Positions 36,701 to 48,410 of a stretch of DNA of 64,000 nucleotides are shown here, one piece after another. Source of the stretch: Sphaeramia orbicularis (Eukaryota; Chordata; Actinopteri; Kurtiformes; Apogonidae). The stretch covers positions 24,669,192 to 24,733,191 of the forward strand of contig NC_043974.1 in the NCBI RefSeq assembly GCF_902148855.1. Direction: 5' to 3'. Under the pieces are notes generated by a model. That model was not told the DNA's origin. It saw only the letters and a list, made by a program, of their open reading frames with translations, and ran no database searches. A program made the translations under genes and the position numbers. The stretch's first letter is position 1. Every line of letters starts with the position of its first letter.

Positions 36701-39149
36701 TCATCAGGGCTGTATTATAGCATTTTATGAAATCAACAATAAATAGACATTACATTTACTTCAAGGACTGTTTTTGCACAATAATAGTAATAATTAAAAA
36801 AAAAAAAAAACAACAACCAATTGCAAAGTGTTTTAACAGGCGAAGTAAAATCAGGAAGTTCTGATGCTGATGTGAGAACTGATTATGCAACACCAAGCCA
36901 AGTAAATGCAAAGCAGAGACGATAAAAACTAAAAACAAGATGATAAAAAGATACCTAATGCACAGCAGATAAAATAACCAAGAGGAGAGATGTGACAACA
37001 TAGCAAAAATGACAAATAAATGATAAATTAAAAAAACCAAAAACAAAAACAGGTTGTGGATGGCAAACCAATAAAAAGAAGACATCACATCACATACTAG
37101 AAGCAGAAGGAATAAACACCATAAAAGATAAAATAATTTTTGTATTTTCATTTTGTTTTATATAATTTAATAAAGCTTCAACTCACTTGGCTTAAATTGT
37201 CCTCTGTGGGCTTACCTGAAACAGAACACACACATTGGATTATGTGTCTGTTTATCCTGTGCTAAAGTTTACAGTTTTTATTCTTTATTCTAATGGTGTT
37301 TTGTGTTGTTTCTCACCATTTTTAAAAAACTCTTTTTTATTAAAATTAGAACAATGACAAAATATAAAAAGTCATTTACAATATCCAATATATGTGATGC
37401 CAGAACAAGAACACTCACATGTACACACACATAAAAAAAGGGCGGTGGTGGGGGTCTGCCTACTTACTTAATATCAAAGTAATCTATAAAGGGCCGCCAA
37501 ATTGAATAAAATAACTTTACATAATCTTTTAGTGAGTTTCTTACCATGTTTAATGTTAATTTTCTCCAAGTAGAGGATTAGAATAAACGGGTAGACTTTC
37601 AGCTTTTTCTCTCTGTGTTTGCACATCACCTTGGACACTCCTTCCCACTTCTTCTTATCTGGCAGCCACAGTTTAAGTAAATACACTAGAAAAGATGTAG
37701 CACTTAATCAATACTTTCCAACAGATTTCCAGCACAATTTACATCGTTGATTTCAACTGCAATTCTTAGTTGTGACCTTGATTTTACTGCCTATTACTTT
37801 TTGTTCTGATGGGGAGTAAAGACAGAAATTTGTATAGATAAATCAATGAATGGGAGGAAGGAAGGTAGAGAAACACAGTGTACTTTGTGAATAAGGATAC
37901 AAGGGAAGACATTGAAGTGGGTACTGAAGAAAGGCTGGAGATCGTCCAAATTGCAGAGAACAGTTCTGATAATATCCTGAGGATATAAAGGAACAAATAG
38001 TCAAATACACAGCGATGAAAAGAGCCAGAAAACATGGATGATCATCTAGGAAAGCAGCATCAATACACACCTCCAGTTCTTGATTGTAGCATTTTTCTTG
38101 CATTGCCTCTTCTCCACTGTTAGAATACATCATGCACATTATATTATGATCATAAATACTTGATTCATAGAGGATAAATCTGATACAGCTGTAGTTTTCT
38201 TCATGTTTCTAACATTTGTATTGAAGGCACTGAATAAATCTCTGAATATCTGACATTTTTAATGACTTAAGTGCATTTGTAGAGCGTAGATTCATTCATC
38301 TACTTATTTAAACCCTGATTTTTAACAGTGCTGATGTACATAAAATAAAATAAATACAGACAGAACATGGGGTATTAAGGAGTAAAAACAAGAAACAAGA
38401 CATGAGAATAACTACTGCAATAGTATCATATTTGTACAGTTCTAAAAAAAAAAAAAAAAGGGGAAAAAAATAACTTATATGTAAGGTATAAGAAAAGGTT
38501 ATAAATAAAAAAACTTATGACTACAATTATCAATTAAACCTTGAAAATGTCTTAAATATAAAACATCAAGATATAGGGATAAAATATCCTTTTGAGTCAT
38601 GAGAAAAAAAAAAAAGCTTTTCATGATCTAAATCATTGTTCTTTGTCATAACTGAATAAAGGCTGTCAGACCTTGGGGGACTTTTAACTCTCTTATTTTG
38701 CTCATAAAACATCATCACAGATGCACAGCAGAGGTAAAGTAGTCACTAGAGACAAATCAACAAATAAGAACAGAAGAAAGATTGATTTCCACCTTGTCTG
38801 TTGTACTACAGTTTCAAGATAAAAGAACAAAGAATGGTCAGACCCAGTGGATACAAGTCTAATCAATATATATTTTCTTTCCTCTTGCTGCAATTTGTGT
38901 GTTTTTAATTTCCCATTCTTTAGAGTGGAGTAAATAAATGTTTCAGTCCTGTGTTGAAATAATCAGTGTTTTTGGTCTGCTCTCATACCTTTCCTTCACC
39001 TAAATGGAGAGTTTTGATGGAAGGTGTGATGAACGTTTTCTGCCTTGCCTGTAGCTGCTGCCTGCTTTGATCTTGAACTTGTAGATGGAAAGACCAGCTC
39101 TGAAGAAACGCGTCTCTGGGAAAGGGAAGGAGAAGGCCTGCAGCGGCAT
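29608..39149 (-). CDS. majin: membrane-anchored junction protein MAJIN
   Basis: Nine coding exons on the minus strand: 39149-39049, 38116-38071, 37976-37901, 37658-37545, 37215-37187, 36591-36458, 30906-30843, 30244-30081 and 29647-29608; 768 nt, 255 aa, close to human (about 253). MAJIN forms the meiotic telomere complex with TERB1 and TERB2 and ties telomeres to the inner nuclear membrane. The N-terminus MPLQAFSFPFPETRFFRAGL matches human MSLKPFTYPFPETRFLHAG; GEEAMQEKCYNQELE and NLDDLQPF, then FPYKKKWEGVSKV and YPFILILYLE follow the human core. A basic patch, KPPSKRRKS (about 135-143), may be a nuclear signal. The last exon encodes HVFPFSLFFRDT, like the human hydrophobic tail LFPFRYFFRKS. 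Intron 1 appears to use a GC donor. The 36591-30906 intron of 5.5 kb is full of repeats. Human MAJIN also neighbours GPHA2 in the same orientation. Confidence 0.93.
32395..33026. mobile_element. TTAA-ended MITE, 632 bp
   Basis: Left end TTAAAGGGGTCATATTTTGC, right end GCAAAATATCACTCCTTTAA: clear inverted repeats with TTAA at each edge. The interior is non-coding. It lies in the long majin intron. Confidence 0.82.
33710..33765 (+). repeat. (TG)n microsatellite
   Basis: TG repeat with one CG interruption, in a majin intron. Confidence 0.92.
33885..34147 (+). mobile_element. 3' tail of a LINE with a TTATC-type simple repeat end
   Basis: TGCTGCTGTAAACACTTATC leads into about ten TTATC/TTGTC/TTACC units (34098-34147). 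Fish LINEs of the Rex/L2/RTE kind often end in such a sequence and pentamer. The left edge is uncertain and no coding part was recognised. Confidence 0.45.
34507..34868. mobile_element. hAT-like MITE with CAGTGTTT ends
   Basis: CAGTGTTTTCCCTTGG at the left and its inverse AGGGTAAACACTG at the right (34856-34868). The middle includes a familiar fish repeat phrase, TGTGATCTGGCACTATATAG (about 34745), and a G-rich run (34799-34830). No convincing target duplication was found, so the call is tentative. Confidence 0.5.
34869..36457. other. majin intron sequence without recognised features
   Basis: AT-rich. A patch starting TGGATGCACTAATCTGATTC (about 35730) resembles the end of a fish hAT MITE, but I could not find its partner. 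The 125-codon minus frame at 35206-35583 looks like chance. Confidence 0.35.
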
Positions 39150-39175
39150 GGCTGACCTCAAGTGGCTGAGGTGAA

Positions 39176-39202
39176 AATAAATAAATAAATAAATAAATAA
39201 AA
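39176..39202 (+). repeat. (AAAT)n microsatellite
   Basis: Seven AAAT units directly upstream of the majin first coding exon. Read on the minus strand it supplies the T-rich tract before the acceptor CACCTCAG (exon edge 39165). Confidence 0.85.
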
Positions 39203-40569
39203 GGATGAAAGCATGAAAAGAAAGGTTCAAGTTTCAGTTCTGACTTGAAACCATCATAGGGTGTTTTATTTTTTCATTCAATACGAGCTGAAGAAGGAAC
39301 ACTCACACACTGACATTTTTCTACTACTCTGGAGAGGAAAGGCACCATATGAGCCCAAATCTACACTGTTTTTACCCAAAATAAGCAGTCTAGAAGTAGG
39401 GGAGTCAAGAAAGTCAGATAAGTAATATTCACAAAACTAGACTATGTGTCCAAAATTATGCAAAAGTGCATCTTTTTTTGTATAATATAAAAACAAAAAG
39501 TCATGACAGGACCTGTGCCCACCAACCCTGTCTGATGTGTCCATAACTAGTTTGGTGCATGGTAATAATGTACACTGGTCACATGTGATCTTTAATGGGA
39601 TGTTCAAAGTGTGTTCATTAGGAGAATAATTACATTTTTTTTGGGTCATATTGTAATATATAATGTGTAAGGCTTATGAGGTACTCCACCATTAATATTT
39701 ATTATATCAAATTAACTTCACAAACAAAAGTAGACTAAAAATTAAGAAGACTACATATAAAAAATATGGTTAGATTATTTAATATACAAAAAGAAATTTG
39801 TACTTACTTTGTATTTACTTGATTCATTTAAGAACATACAATAGCTTTATATCTACTCAATAACATCACTTATTGCTCACAACATTGCCATAAATGGCAC
39901 CTCATGAGACATGACTGTAAGGAAAACCATGTGCAAGTCATTTTTATAGAGAAACAACTACTTTTTAGTCAAATGTCTGTAAACTTAAGATGCTATCACA
40001 GATTGTACCAAAAAAGGAACAAAATTATGTGGAAACTCAAAATCATTAAAAGTGGTTACTATAAAACTAGTAAAATGTGTTTTCTTAATCTTCCATCATT
40101 AAAGTGAATATTATTTTCCACAGAAATTAGTTAAATGTTAATAAAGAATTAGAATAATTCAATTTACAAGGTGATAAAATTATTTTTAGTGTATTTAATC
40201 TTTTTTATTTATTGGTTCAGAATGAATTCAACCCACCCACAGTGACTAGTAATGTGTAATACACATCAGAATATGAAAATATATTGATGTATTTTTGAAA
40301 GTACTTGGTATTTACTGTCCAGTGTAATATGGGTGAATTATTTCAGACACCAGTCTGTTTTGTATTCATGTTGGCTAATGTTTTAGCATAAAACAAGTGT
40401 GAATCAAAACTTTCATAAACTGACACAGTAACTGACTTTACTGCTGACAGGCATATGTCTTAAATGCTATTAACACTAAGTGTTAGATAAGAAAAACCTC
40501 CTTACAGTGATATAATCAACATTTCCACAAATAACCTGTAAAACCAGTTAGCTAGTCCAGACATTAACC

Positions 40570-41043
40570 TGACATAACCTCCGTTCAGCTTCAGTCTTTA
40601 AATTACCGTAATGTCTGTGTAACACACAGGAGTCTCGTCCTGCAGATGAACTTCAACCAAACTCCACCTACACGGAAACAGTTAACTTTACCCCTGTCGA
40701 TCAACACATGGCTCGCATTTCTATTGGCTGAATAGAGTGACTTAACGCCTCTCCCTCGTTCATGCCGTGTCTTATTAGACGGCTGTTCCTCCAATCAGCG
40801 GCATAGAAGTAGGAGTCACTATGGTGACGGCAAAAACCGCCCAAATAGTCACATGACTGTCACATGACTGTCACCTGACCACATGTGGCCGACAGATGCG
40901 GATGTAAACACTGAACTAGAATAACTTTTCTTTCTAATCTCTTTCTGACACTTGGTTTATTGACTTTTTATACGTTGTGTATAAATACATGACCGCCTGT
41001 TAGATATTTTTGTTTTTTGTAATCGTACCGAAGGACCCATAAG
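40570..41043. promoter_or_regulatory. shared promoter region of majin (-) and the aldo-keto reductase gene (+)
   Basis: The two genes are head to head here. Two CCAAT boxes (inverted at 40722-40726, direct at 40791-40795) and a row of E-boxes lie between them: CACATGAC at 40851 and 40861, CACCTGAC at 40872 and CACATGTG at 40880 (positions approximate). A good donor CATAAG|GTGAGA at 41043 marks the end of a non-coding exon for the reductase gene. On the minus strand CGTGTAG|GTGGAG (exon edge 40668) could be the donor of a majin 5' UTR exon; other donors are possible. Confidence 0.5.
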
Positions 41044-41302
41044 GTGAGAATAAGACTCTTTAGCCGTGAAATTTGCAACTTTGAATTCCATTTGTTACAG
41101 TTTCCATTCATTGTATTGTAACATTACTGTGGCTTTTGTACAGTCTGTGGTGCCAACCGCCAATGCAATGTCAAGTCTAAAAATACATTGCATGCTGCAG
41201 AATTAGCTTCTTTACAACGTGTATTTCTGATCCTTTACAAAACATCAGTTTATAGCAGCACTGAGAAGTCAAGATTGTAATACAGTACAGTACAATATGT
41301 AC

Positions 41303-42180
41303 TAGGGATGCAAATTATCGATTAATTCATTAATCATTAGTTGGTTGCCCTTATCGATCGATTAACGATTAATTGATAAGCGGCGATTTTCCTGAGAACC
41401 TGAATTTCTCTTTCTATACGGTCTATAAGAATAAAAGCTAAATATTGTTTCTATACTTCACGATAAAACCGTGTCATTCCTTAATGACTGATTTATTGAA
41501 CCATTGGATACAGTCAGTGTTTCCTGTAGAATTCATCTGTTGATGTGGCAGTGTGTAATGGGGGGTGCACGCACATGCGTTTCGTCGGGGGGGCTCGCAC
41601 GCGCGCAGGACGGTCGGGGTATGCGTGCGTGTTGGTTGGTAACCGCGCGCGTGCGTCACTTTCCGTCCTACTTCTGGGGGTACAGGGCGGTGCAGTCCGT
41701 GACCCGTGTCCGTGAAAGCGAAACTTTCAACTCATTTATCTTTTCCTCCTGAAGCTTTGCAAATGCATTACATCCCTGTGTCCTGGGTCAGGAGCCTGGA
41801 GGAAGTTTTAACTTCAGTCTCACTGACCGTGGACTAGACCAACCTCCAGGAAAACGCTCCGTTACCGACCCTGCATTTGTGCATGTATTTATTCGGGGGT
41901 GTACCGCTCCCACAAACAGACGGTCAGTCTGTGTTTGGCTCCACCCACAAACAGACGGTCAGTCTGTGTCTGTCTCCATCATGTCCATACAGACATTCTA
42001 ATTCATCAACGCCATGATCCGGTTCAATGACATGCTATCCCAGCCGTGGCGTCGCAGCGCAGACAAACTGACAGCCTTCGGACAGGTGTGGACAAGGGCA
42101 ATTAACCGACAATTAACAATTTAATCGAGCAAATTCTTATCGACAATTAATTGTTAGTCGATTAATTGTTTACATCCCTA
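41303..42180. mobile_element. hAT non-autonomous element, 878 bp
   Basis: Flanked by a perfect 8-bp duplication ATATGTAC (41295-41302, 42181-42188). Ends are TAGGGATGCAAATTATCGAT and the inverse TTAATTGTTTACATCCCTA, with many ATTAATCG motifs near both. The interior is GC- and CpG-rich (41560-41720), unlike its surroundings, and includes two copies of ACAAACAGACGGTCAGTCTG (about 41913 and 41950). It is inserted in the 5' UTR intron of the aldo-keto reductase gene. No transposase frame. Confidence 0.87.
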
Positions 42181-42276
42181 ATATGTACAGTTATGCTTTT
42201 GTATCTTGGATGTGGGTTAAATGAAAATTAACTTGTTTTTATTCTATGTGCAACATTTTATAGGTGCTTCTCAGAG

Positions 42277-45200
42277 ATGTCCTCCAACACCTCGTCTGTC
42301 CTCCTAAACACTGGGGTCCAGATGCCCCTCCTGGGTTTAGGAATGTACAAGTTGTGCGGGTCTGAGGATGTCTTCCAGGCAGTAGATGCTGCCCTGGCTG
42401 AAGGCTATCGGGCCTTTGACAGTGCAGCTGTTTATGGGAATGAAGCTGATCTGGGCCAAGCTCTGAAGAAGCTACTGCCTAAATATGGCTTGACCAGGGC
42501 AGATGTTTTCATAACCAGGTACTTATACATGGGGGTGTGGGATTCGATGTCATGCAAGAAAGCACATTAATACAAGAGACTGCTTGGATTTTTCAGTCTA
42601 GTAAGTGCAGAAAATTGAAGATATAGCCTATTTCCTCTGATATTGTTCATGGCTTCTATAGTGACTTTCAAGCCTTGAAATAGTTTTAAAACTTGAAAAA
42701 CCAACGAATTATAGGCCTCAACATAAGACGTTTGGGTCACCACTTATACCGATATCTAATCAACGAATCATGTGGCAGAGACTCCATGCATTTAGGCCAA
42801 TTAAAAAAATGTGGAACAATTACAATAACATCTTTACTTTTTATATACACAAATTAGCAGAACTCAAACAATCCTACCTAAAATACAGTTAAAATATCTT
42901 AAAAAGTGGGTTTTACCTCTGCATCTATATCTAGCAAGATTTGTAGCTTCTGTTTTTATACAGGATTGTGTAACTTCGAGAAATAACAGTAAAACTACAC
43001 AAAATCTAATTTTGGTAAGACATTATCTTTTGAAAACTAAAGATCTTCCATTTGGGTAAAAAGCATCATACACTTTAATTTATTTGGTAACTGAGCCACT
43101 CAACAACAAGTGATTAAAAGAATTCAAGTTGTATATTATCCTTAAGATTTCTTGATTGTTCATTACAAATTTCAACCAAAGCCATAGGAAAATTGGGAAG
43201 AAAAATCAACCAGTAAGAGTACAGATAGAGAGAATTATAGAAATGATGAAAAGGTTCTAACAGAAAGAGTTCATAAATTAATGAGTATTCTGAGTAGAGC
43301 AATGGGGTGTTGCAGTGAACGAATATGAATTTAATAGAAGCTTTATTTTGTTTTATATTGATATAGCTAGCCATTTGCTTGAATAACTGTGCAATTTTTT
43401 TTTTTTTGGAATGTGGAAAAATTCCCACTTTGTAATTTTTTGTTTGGTAATATTTAAGTTATTTATATGGTTTACATTTACCATGGTACAGGTGACATTT
43501 TATGTTTTGGCTCTTGAGTTGTATTCAAAATAAAATGGACACAACAAAATAACAAACACTTAATTTTGTTAAAAAAAATTAGTCATTTAGATTAGTTGAC
43601 TAATAGAAAAATTTGTCAAAAGATTAATCATTAAAAAATTAGTCTTTAGTGGCACCACTATTTTGTGCTAATTTTTAATTAAAGAAATTCATTTACATGA
43701 ATTTGGACAAATTCTGAGTTTTGGGCGAGTTATGATGGAATGACCTGTTTACAAAGTTATATTATCTTTAATTTGGCTTTAAGGAAAACCATTTGTCAAC
43801 CACACAGAAATTAAGAGCTGAGCTGTTACTGGTTCCGACCTGTATTACATGATTTGGATTTCAGAGACCTCATCTCACACTTGCCTCCTTTGAATAACAA
43901 AATGAGACAGTCCTATTTGCATTAAATTTGAGTAAATGTTAGGTATTTTTATAATGTGATAATGCATTTTAATCTATTTGTAGCAAACTGGGCCCTAAGG
44001 ATCAAGGTGTGAAGGCCATGGATGGAGCTCTCCACAGTCTGTCTCAGCTGGATCTGGATTACATCGACCTCTACCTGATCCACTGGCCTGGCACACAGGG
44101 GCAGGATGTGGCTGACCAACGCAACCCAGGTTCAGACTTCAGACCTGATCCGAAAGAAGTGAAGTTAGATGTTTGGCCACTGGAAAGATTCACGTTCTCT
44201 CTTTTGAGGCTTAAATGCTATGCTAACTGAGATTCACACTGTCCTTTCACATTCCTCTTTTGTAACGTAGCTGTACCTGATTCACAGCGATGATGAGACC
44301 CTAATTAATATTTGATCCCAGGCAACCGAGCTCAGAGTTGGTCCGCTCTGGAGGAGCTGCATGCCCAGGGGAAGCTGAAAGCCATCGGAGTGTCAAACTA
44401 CACACCAGCTCACATGAGAGAACTGATACAGAACTGCAACGTTCGACCTGCCCTGCTGCAGGTAAATTACATAAGAGTGAAAGGAGGTTTAAAAAGTGTA
44501 GAAAAGGACACAGAGGAGGTACTTGTAAAGGAGTCATGAAGGAAATATAAACTAAATCCACATACATTTAAGATGGAAAACAACCAAGTAGGACTGAAGT
44601 GATGTCATGGTGATCTCAGTAAATAGTAACCTGACCTTCAGCATGGGTCAGTTTTAACAGCATGTCCTGCACTTGAAAGTACTTAAAATTAATCCAATAT
44701 ATATAAGACAAATAAGGTCAAATTAAAAGTAATGCATATATAACATTCCCTTCATTTTCATCCCTATTTCCACTATAAATAAAGGCACAAAATGTCCACA
44801 ATATTAGACAATAAAGGGCCACTCATGCTTATGTAATTGTGCTCTAGAACTACTGATGTGTGTGTTTTTGTGTGTTCTTCAGGTGGAGTTTCACCCACAG
44901 CTGTGCCAGGCTGAGCTGAAGGCTCTGTGTAAGGAGTTTGGCATCTGTTTCCAAGCCTACACGTCCTTGGGGAGAGGAAAGCTGGTCACCGACCCTGTGG
45001 TCATAGAGGTGGCGAAGAACTGTAACCGAACACCTGCACAGGTAAACACGCATCTGTATTAATGCCTAATTCAGCCCATTAGGCGAGGAGACACTTCTGC
45101 ACATCTACGCCCTTTGTTAAACCCTGTAGGTGCTGTTGCGATGGGCGGTGCAGCAGGGCGTTTCGGTGCTGCCCAAGTCGGTGAATCCAGACAGGATAAA

Positions 45201-45309
45201 GGAGAACGCTGCCATTTTTGATTTCACGCTAACAGATGAAGACATGGACAGACTGTCGGCTTTGGACTGTGGCCACAGGTACTGCTGGGATCCTTCACAG
45301 GTGGTCTGA
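42277..45309 (+). CDS. aldo-keto reductase (fish YtbE-like family)
   Basis: Five coding exons: 42277-42518, 43984-44129, 44322-44461, 44883-45041 and 45130-45309 (TGA); 867 nt, 288 aa, all GT-AG. AKRs reduce aldehydes and ketones with NADPH in the cytosol, on a TIM barrel. The full tetrad is present: D48 in AFDSAAVYGNE, Y53, K82 in ITSKLGPKD and H114 in LYLIHWPG. Other family marks are IGVSNYTPAHM, LLQVEFHPQLCQ and the cofactor-binding VLPKSVNPDRIKENAAIFDF. The C-terminus YCWDPSQVV has no long extra loop, as in short prokaryote-like AKRs. The sequence resembles fish proteins named 'uncharacterized oxidoreductase YtbE-like'; the substrate is unknown. An acceptor TTTTATAG at 42263/42264 joins a 5' non-coding exon ending at 41043. 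No sign of decay. Confidence 0.93.
42730..42805 (+). mobile_element. short Tc1/mariner relic
   Basis: ATCAACGAATCATGTGGCAG and CTCCATGCATTTAGGCC resemble the left inner part of a fish Tc1-type element. Only this fragment is visible, in intron 1 of the reductase gene. Confidence 0.4.
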
Positions 45310-48289
45310 CACTCCAACAGTGGCCCAAACATTTACATCCATGTTGCCTTTTCACATGTACATTACATGTCATGACATATTTGTTCCAGTTATACTCAGT
45401 CTATAAGGTTGTTCAGGTTCTCAGCACACCTGGATTGATATAAATGGTCATATAGAAACTATGAACAATCCAGCCTCCATACCTTAATGTTGCCATGTTT
45501 GACAGGTTTGTAAACACTATAAAAGCTGTATAATGTTCTTTTCTGCTGCTCATTTAAGTCTCTATGCCATCATGTCCTTATCAGGGTTCTAATAGTTTAA
45601 CATTGAAACTGAATCTCGTAGTGAAAAAAGTGAAATTAAACATAAATGGCATTGAACACAGCAACATATAATGGAATGAAGTAGAGCTGCAGATACAACA
45701 TCGTCAAGAACTAAATTTCTTTGAAAAATATGAGACTTGGAATAAAAAATGGTTTGTGAATAATATTTGTTGTCATTCATTGTTTCCTTGTGCTTTCCCT
45801 GTTAATATTAATACCTGAAATACTTAAAAGTAAACTAAAGCTAGTAAATTCTTTGAAAGATAAATAGCTATACTTAGATAAACTAAGACTAAACTGGGAT
45901 AAAATCGAACTGAAAGAATAATTGCAACAATAAAAACTATAAATGAATGACTGACAATTGTTTAAAACCACTCTTAAAATTATTTATTCAGGACAGCACA
46001 TCAGATGTTTCACAGCTGTAGAGAAAATACATCTACAAAAGTCATTAAAAAAATGAAAAGGGAATCCATCAAAAGAAGGGAATATTAAAATCCGATTTTC
46101 TCCGCTCATATGTCCATATTCAAGTAATACCAAGGATGGTTGCAAAACTACAGGTTCCTCCCATGCAGGTATTTCCTCTGGCGTGCATTTTCCATCATAC
46201 ATGTGACTTCCAATTAACTGTTTTTAAAGTCTCACAGATACAACAGCAAAATACATCCCCCATTCTGTTGTGCTTTTGTTCTTGAGCGTAATATCCGACA
46301 GCAAGCTGTAAAGTTTAAGGCGGTGATTGGTTAAACAAACAAGGCCTGGCTGGCGATGCAGTGTCACAGGTTCAAGGCAATTTGTCGACTATAAACTCTC
46401 GCGACCCCAGCTGAACTTTATTTGTAACAGAGAATAAAGCATTTGTATTTGTCCACAAGCTTGAGCCAGTTCATTGTTGGTCTGTATTCGTTTGGTAACA
46501 ATCCCAGAAGGTCTGCTGCTGGAAACGGTAAAAATAGAAAACACTATAATTATTCTAACACTCATGTATGATCTCTGTTATAAACGTAAGAAATGTGGCA
46601 TCGTAGAGGAGCGGAGTCACAACTCTTTCAGCAGTAAGAACATGAAAAATGAGTATTGTTTGGTTATATAAAATATGTTGGTGTCTTTAATGAATTTACA
46701 GAAACCAAATGTCTAAATCAAGTCATGGCTCTCAGTGGTAGGTGATGGATATGTTACCAGCAGAAGGTCTGAGTACAAACGTGTTTCTCTTTATGATCTA
46801 TAAAGGGATTAAAGTTTTACAGACAATATAAAAGCAGCCTGCACACCCGAGCACTTCACAACTCAACACTATGTTGAGAGGAAGACACGTGTAAGAACAA
46901 ACCTACTACCATTTTCAACAATCACATTAATGAACAAATCACAGGTAGGCTAAATAATATTCCCCAAGCTGTGTGGAAGTGCCAATCTGACCTTAGGATC
47001 ATACATTTAAGCAAATATTACATGCGCAAAGCTCATATTCTGTGCGCTAAATAAGCCTCAAATGTCTGAATATGACACCCGAATTAGATCAGCACCCCTA
47101 GTCCAAAGGCTCGATTTATTCACAACCCAATGTAGATTAGAGTCACCAAAGCACATTTTTAGGCTAATATAGACCCAGCTGGATTTCAGACTCACTTCTT
47201 CTTATTAAACACCTCGTACTGATTGCGCTGGTGTCAGAGGAAATGGGGCCAAAGGTTAATGTAGTGGTTCCTCGTACAGCAGTTTATCCACCCCACCCTC
47301 GTCTTTGAATACGCACATAACATTTACCACAACAGCCATGGATTGTACACTGCCTATTGCTAAGTCGGCGTCGTAACTTTGTAAAAGAGGAACTTGTAAA
47401 ATAAAATTCTGCCTAAAACAAGTCACTTATAAGCCATGTCATTTGATAAATTATTGACAAATATTTACAGATAAAAATTCCACAGTCTTAGTATTTTTTT
47501 TCTTTTTTGCTTTCCCGAGGCTTTAAAAACATAGATCGTTTTTGTGCTTTTTATATGTATGTGTAACTTCACTTTGTTCAGATATAATCTAACCCTGAAG
47601 TTTTTTTTTTTTTTTTTACAAAAGATACTATTTCTGCATTGTCAGAGATTGTCCTTGTACAAGATTGTTCTCCTTTTGATAAATTTGAGATATAAAGCAG
47701 TTGATTATTGATAGTCGAGTACAGTTATTTCAATGGTACTGGCTTGTAGGTAGCACAACATGAAGCTGGATAAAGGCCAAGGTTTGAAGTTAAACAAAAC
47801 ACTTCCTTTGCCCTCTTCTTTCCTGTGGCCTGCAGACGACTTTGGCACACTTATAGTGAGATTTGGAGTAAAGCAAGCACTGGTGTTTTTTTGTCAGAAA
47901 ATGAGGAAGGAAGGAAATTCAACAGCATTCGATGTGGCCTCAGAGTCAGGTGTTTGCAGTCCTTGTATCTCTCCATTAACAGTATATTGCATAGTGTTGA
48001 TGAGAGAGAAAACAGTGAAAAATCCTGTAACTGAGTGACTTCATACAATCTACTCTGTTTTCAACATATCACTCCCTCATTCTTCAATCCATCTGTGTGG
48101 GGTTCAGCCTATTCTAACAGTCTGTCATCATGCCTGTCTGACTTATACAACTTCACAGTGGGCTGCCCAACAATATAGTTAACAGCACAACCAACACTAA
48201 TACAAAAAGATTTAAATATAGTGTATCAATGACATGAACATGGCATGTCGACAACAGGACATGTCTGTGTTTGGATTGTTTTTGTTTTT
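45310..48289. other. space between the convergent reductase and bad genes
   Basis: AATAAA at 45741-45746 is a candidate end of the reductase transcript. A 72-codon minus frame (46202-45984, MYDGKCTPEEIPAWEEPVVL start) reads protein-like but matches no family I know. 46770-47330 is fairly complex and includes a TATAAAAG, but no exon was found. Confidence 0.4.
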
Positions 48290-48295
48290 TTTAAT
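48290..48295 (-). terminator. bad: possible bad polyadenylation signal
   Basis: ATTAAA on the minus strand, about 116 bases after the bad stop. It is a variant signal, so this is tentative. Confidence 0.35.
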
Positions 48296-48410
48296 CAAAC
48301 CATCTTCTTGTCTTTATCCTCAGTGCATCTAGCATCACGTGTCTTGTCATTCCTCATGGCGTCTTCGCCTTCACATTGATCCCAAACCTCGGGTCCTTCT
48401 TTTCTCCACT

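Noticed and set aside
36756-37151. 131-codon hydrophobic minus frame in a majin intron
   Set aside because: AT-rich DNA read on this strand gives Phe/Leu/Ile runs; it shows no known family and lies within the intron sequence between confirmed exons.
37659-37685. Including LYLLKLWLPD in MAJIN
   Set aside because: The inner acceptor gives FPYKKKWEG, which aligns with human without an insertion.
46220-46500. Possible solo LTR (TATA-like box, AATAAAG and an end like GGTAACA)
   Set aside because: I found no matching start, no target duplication and no second copy or internal domain in the window, so these are chance motifs until shown otherwise.
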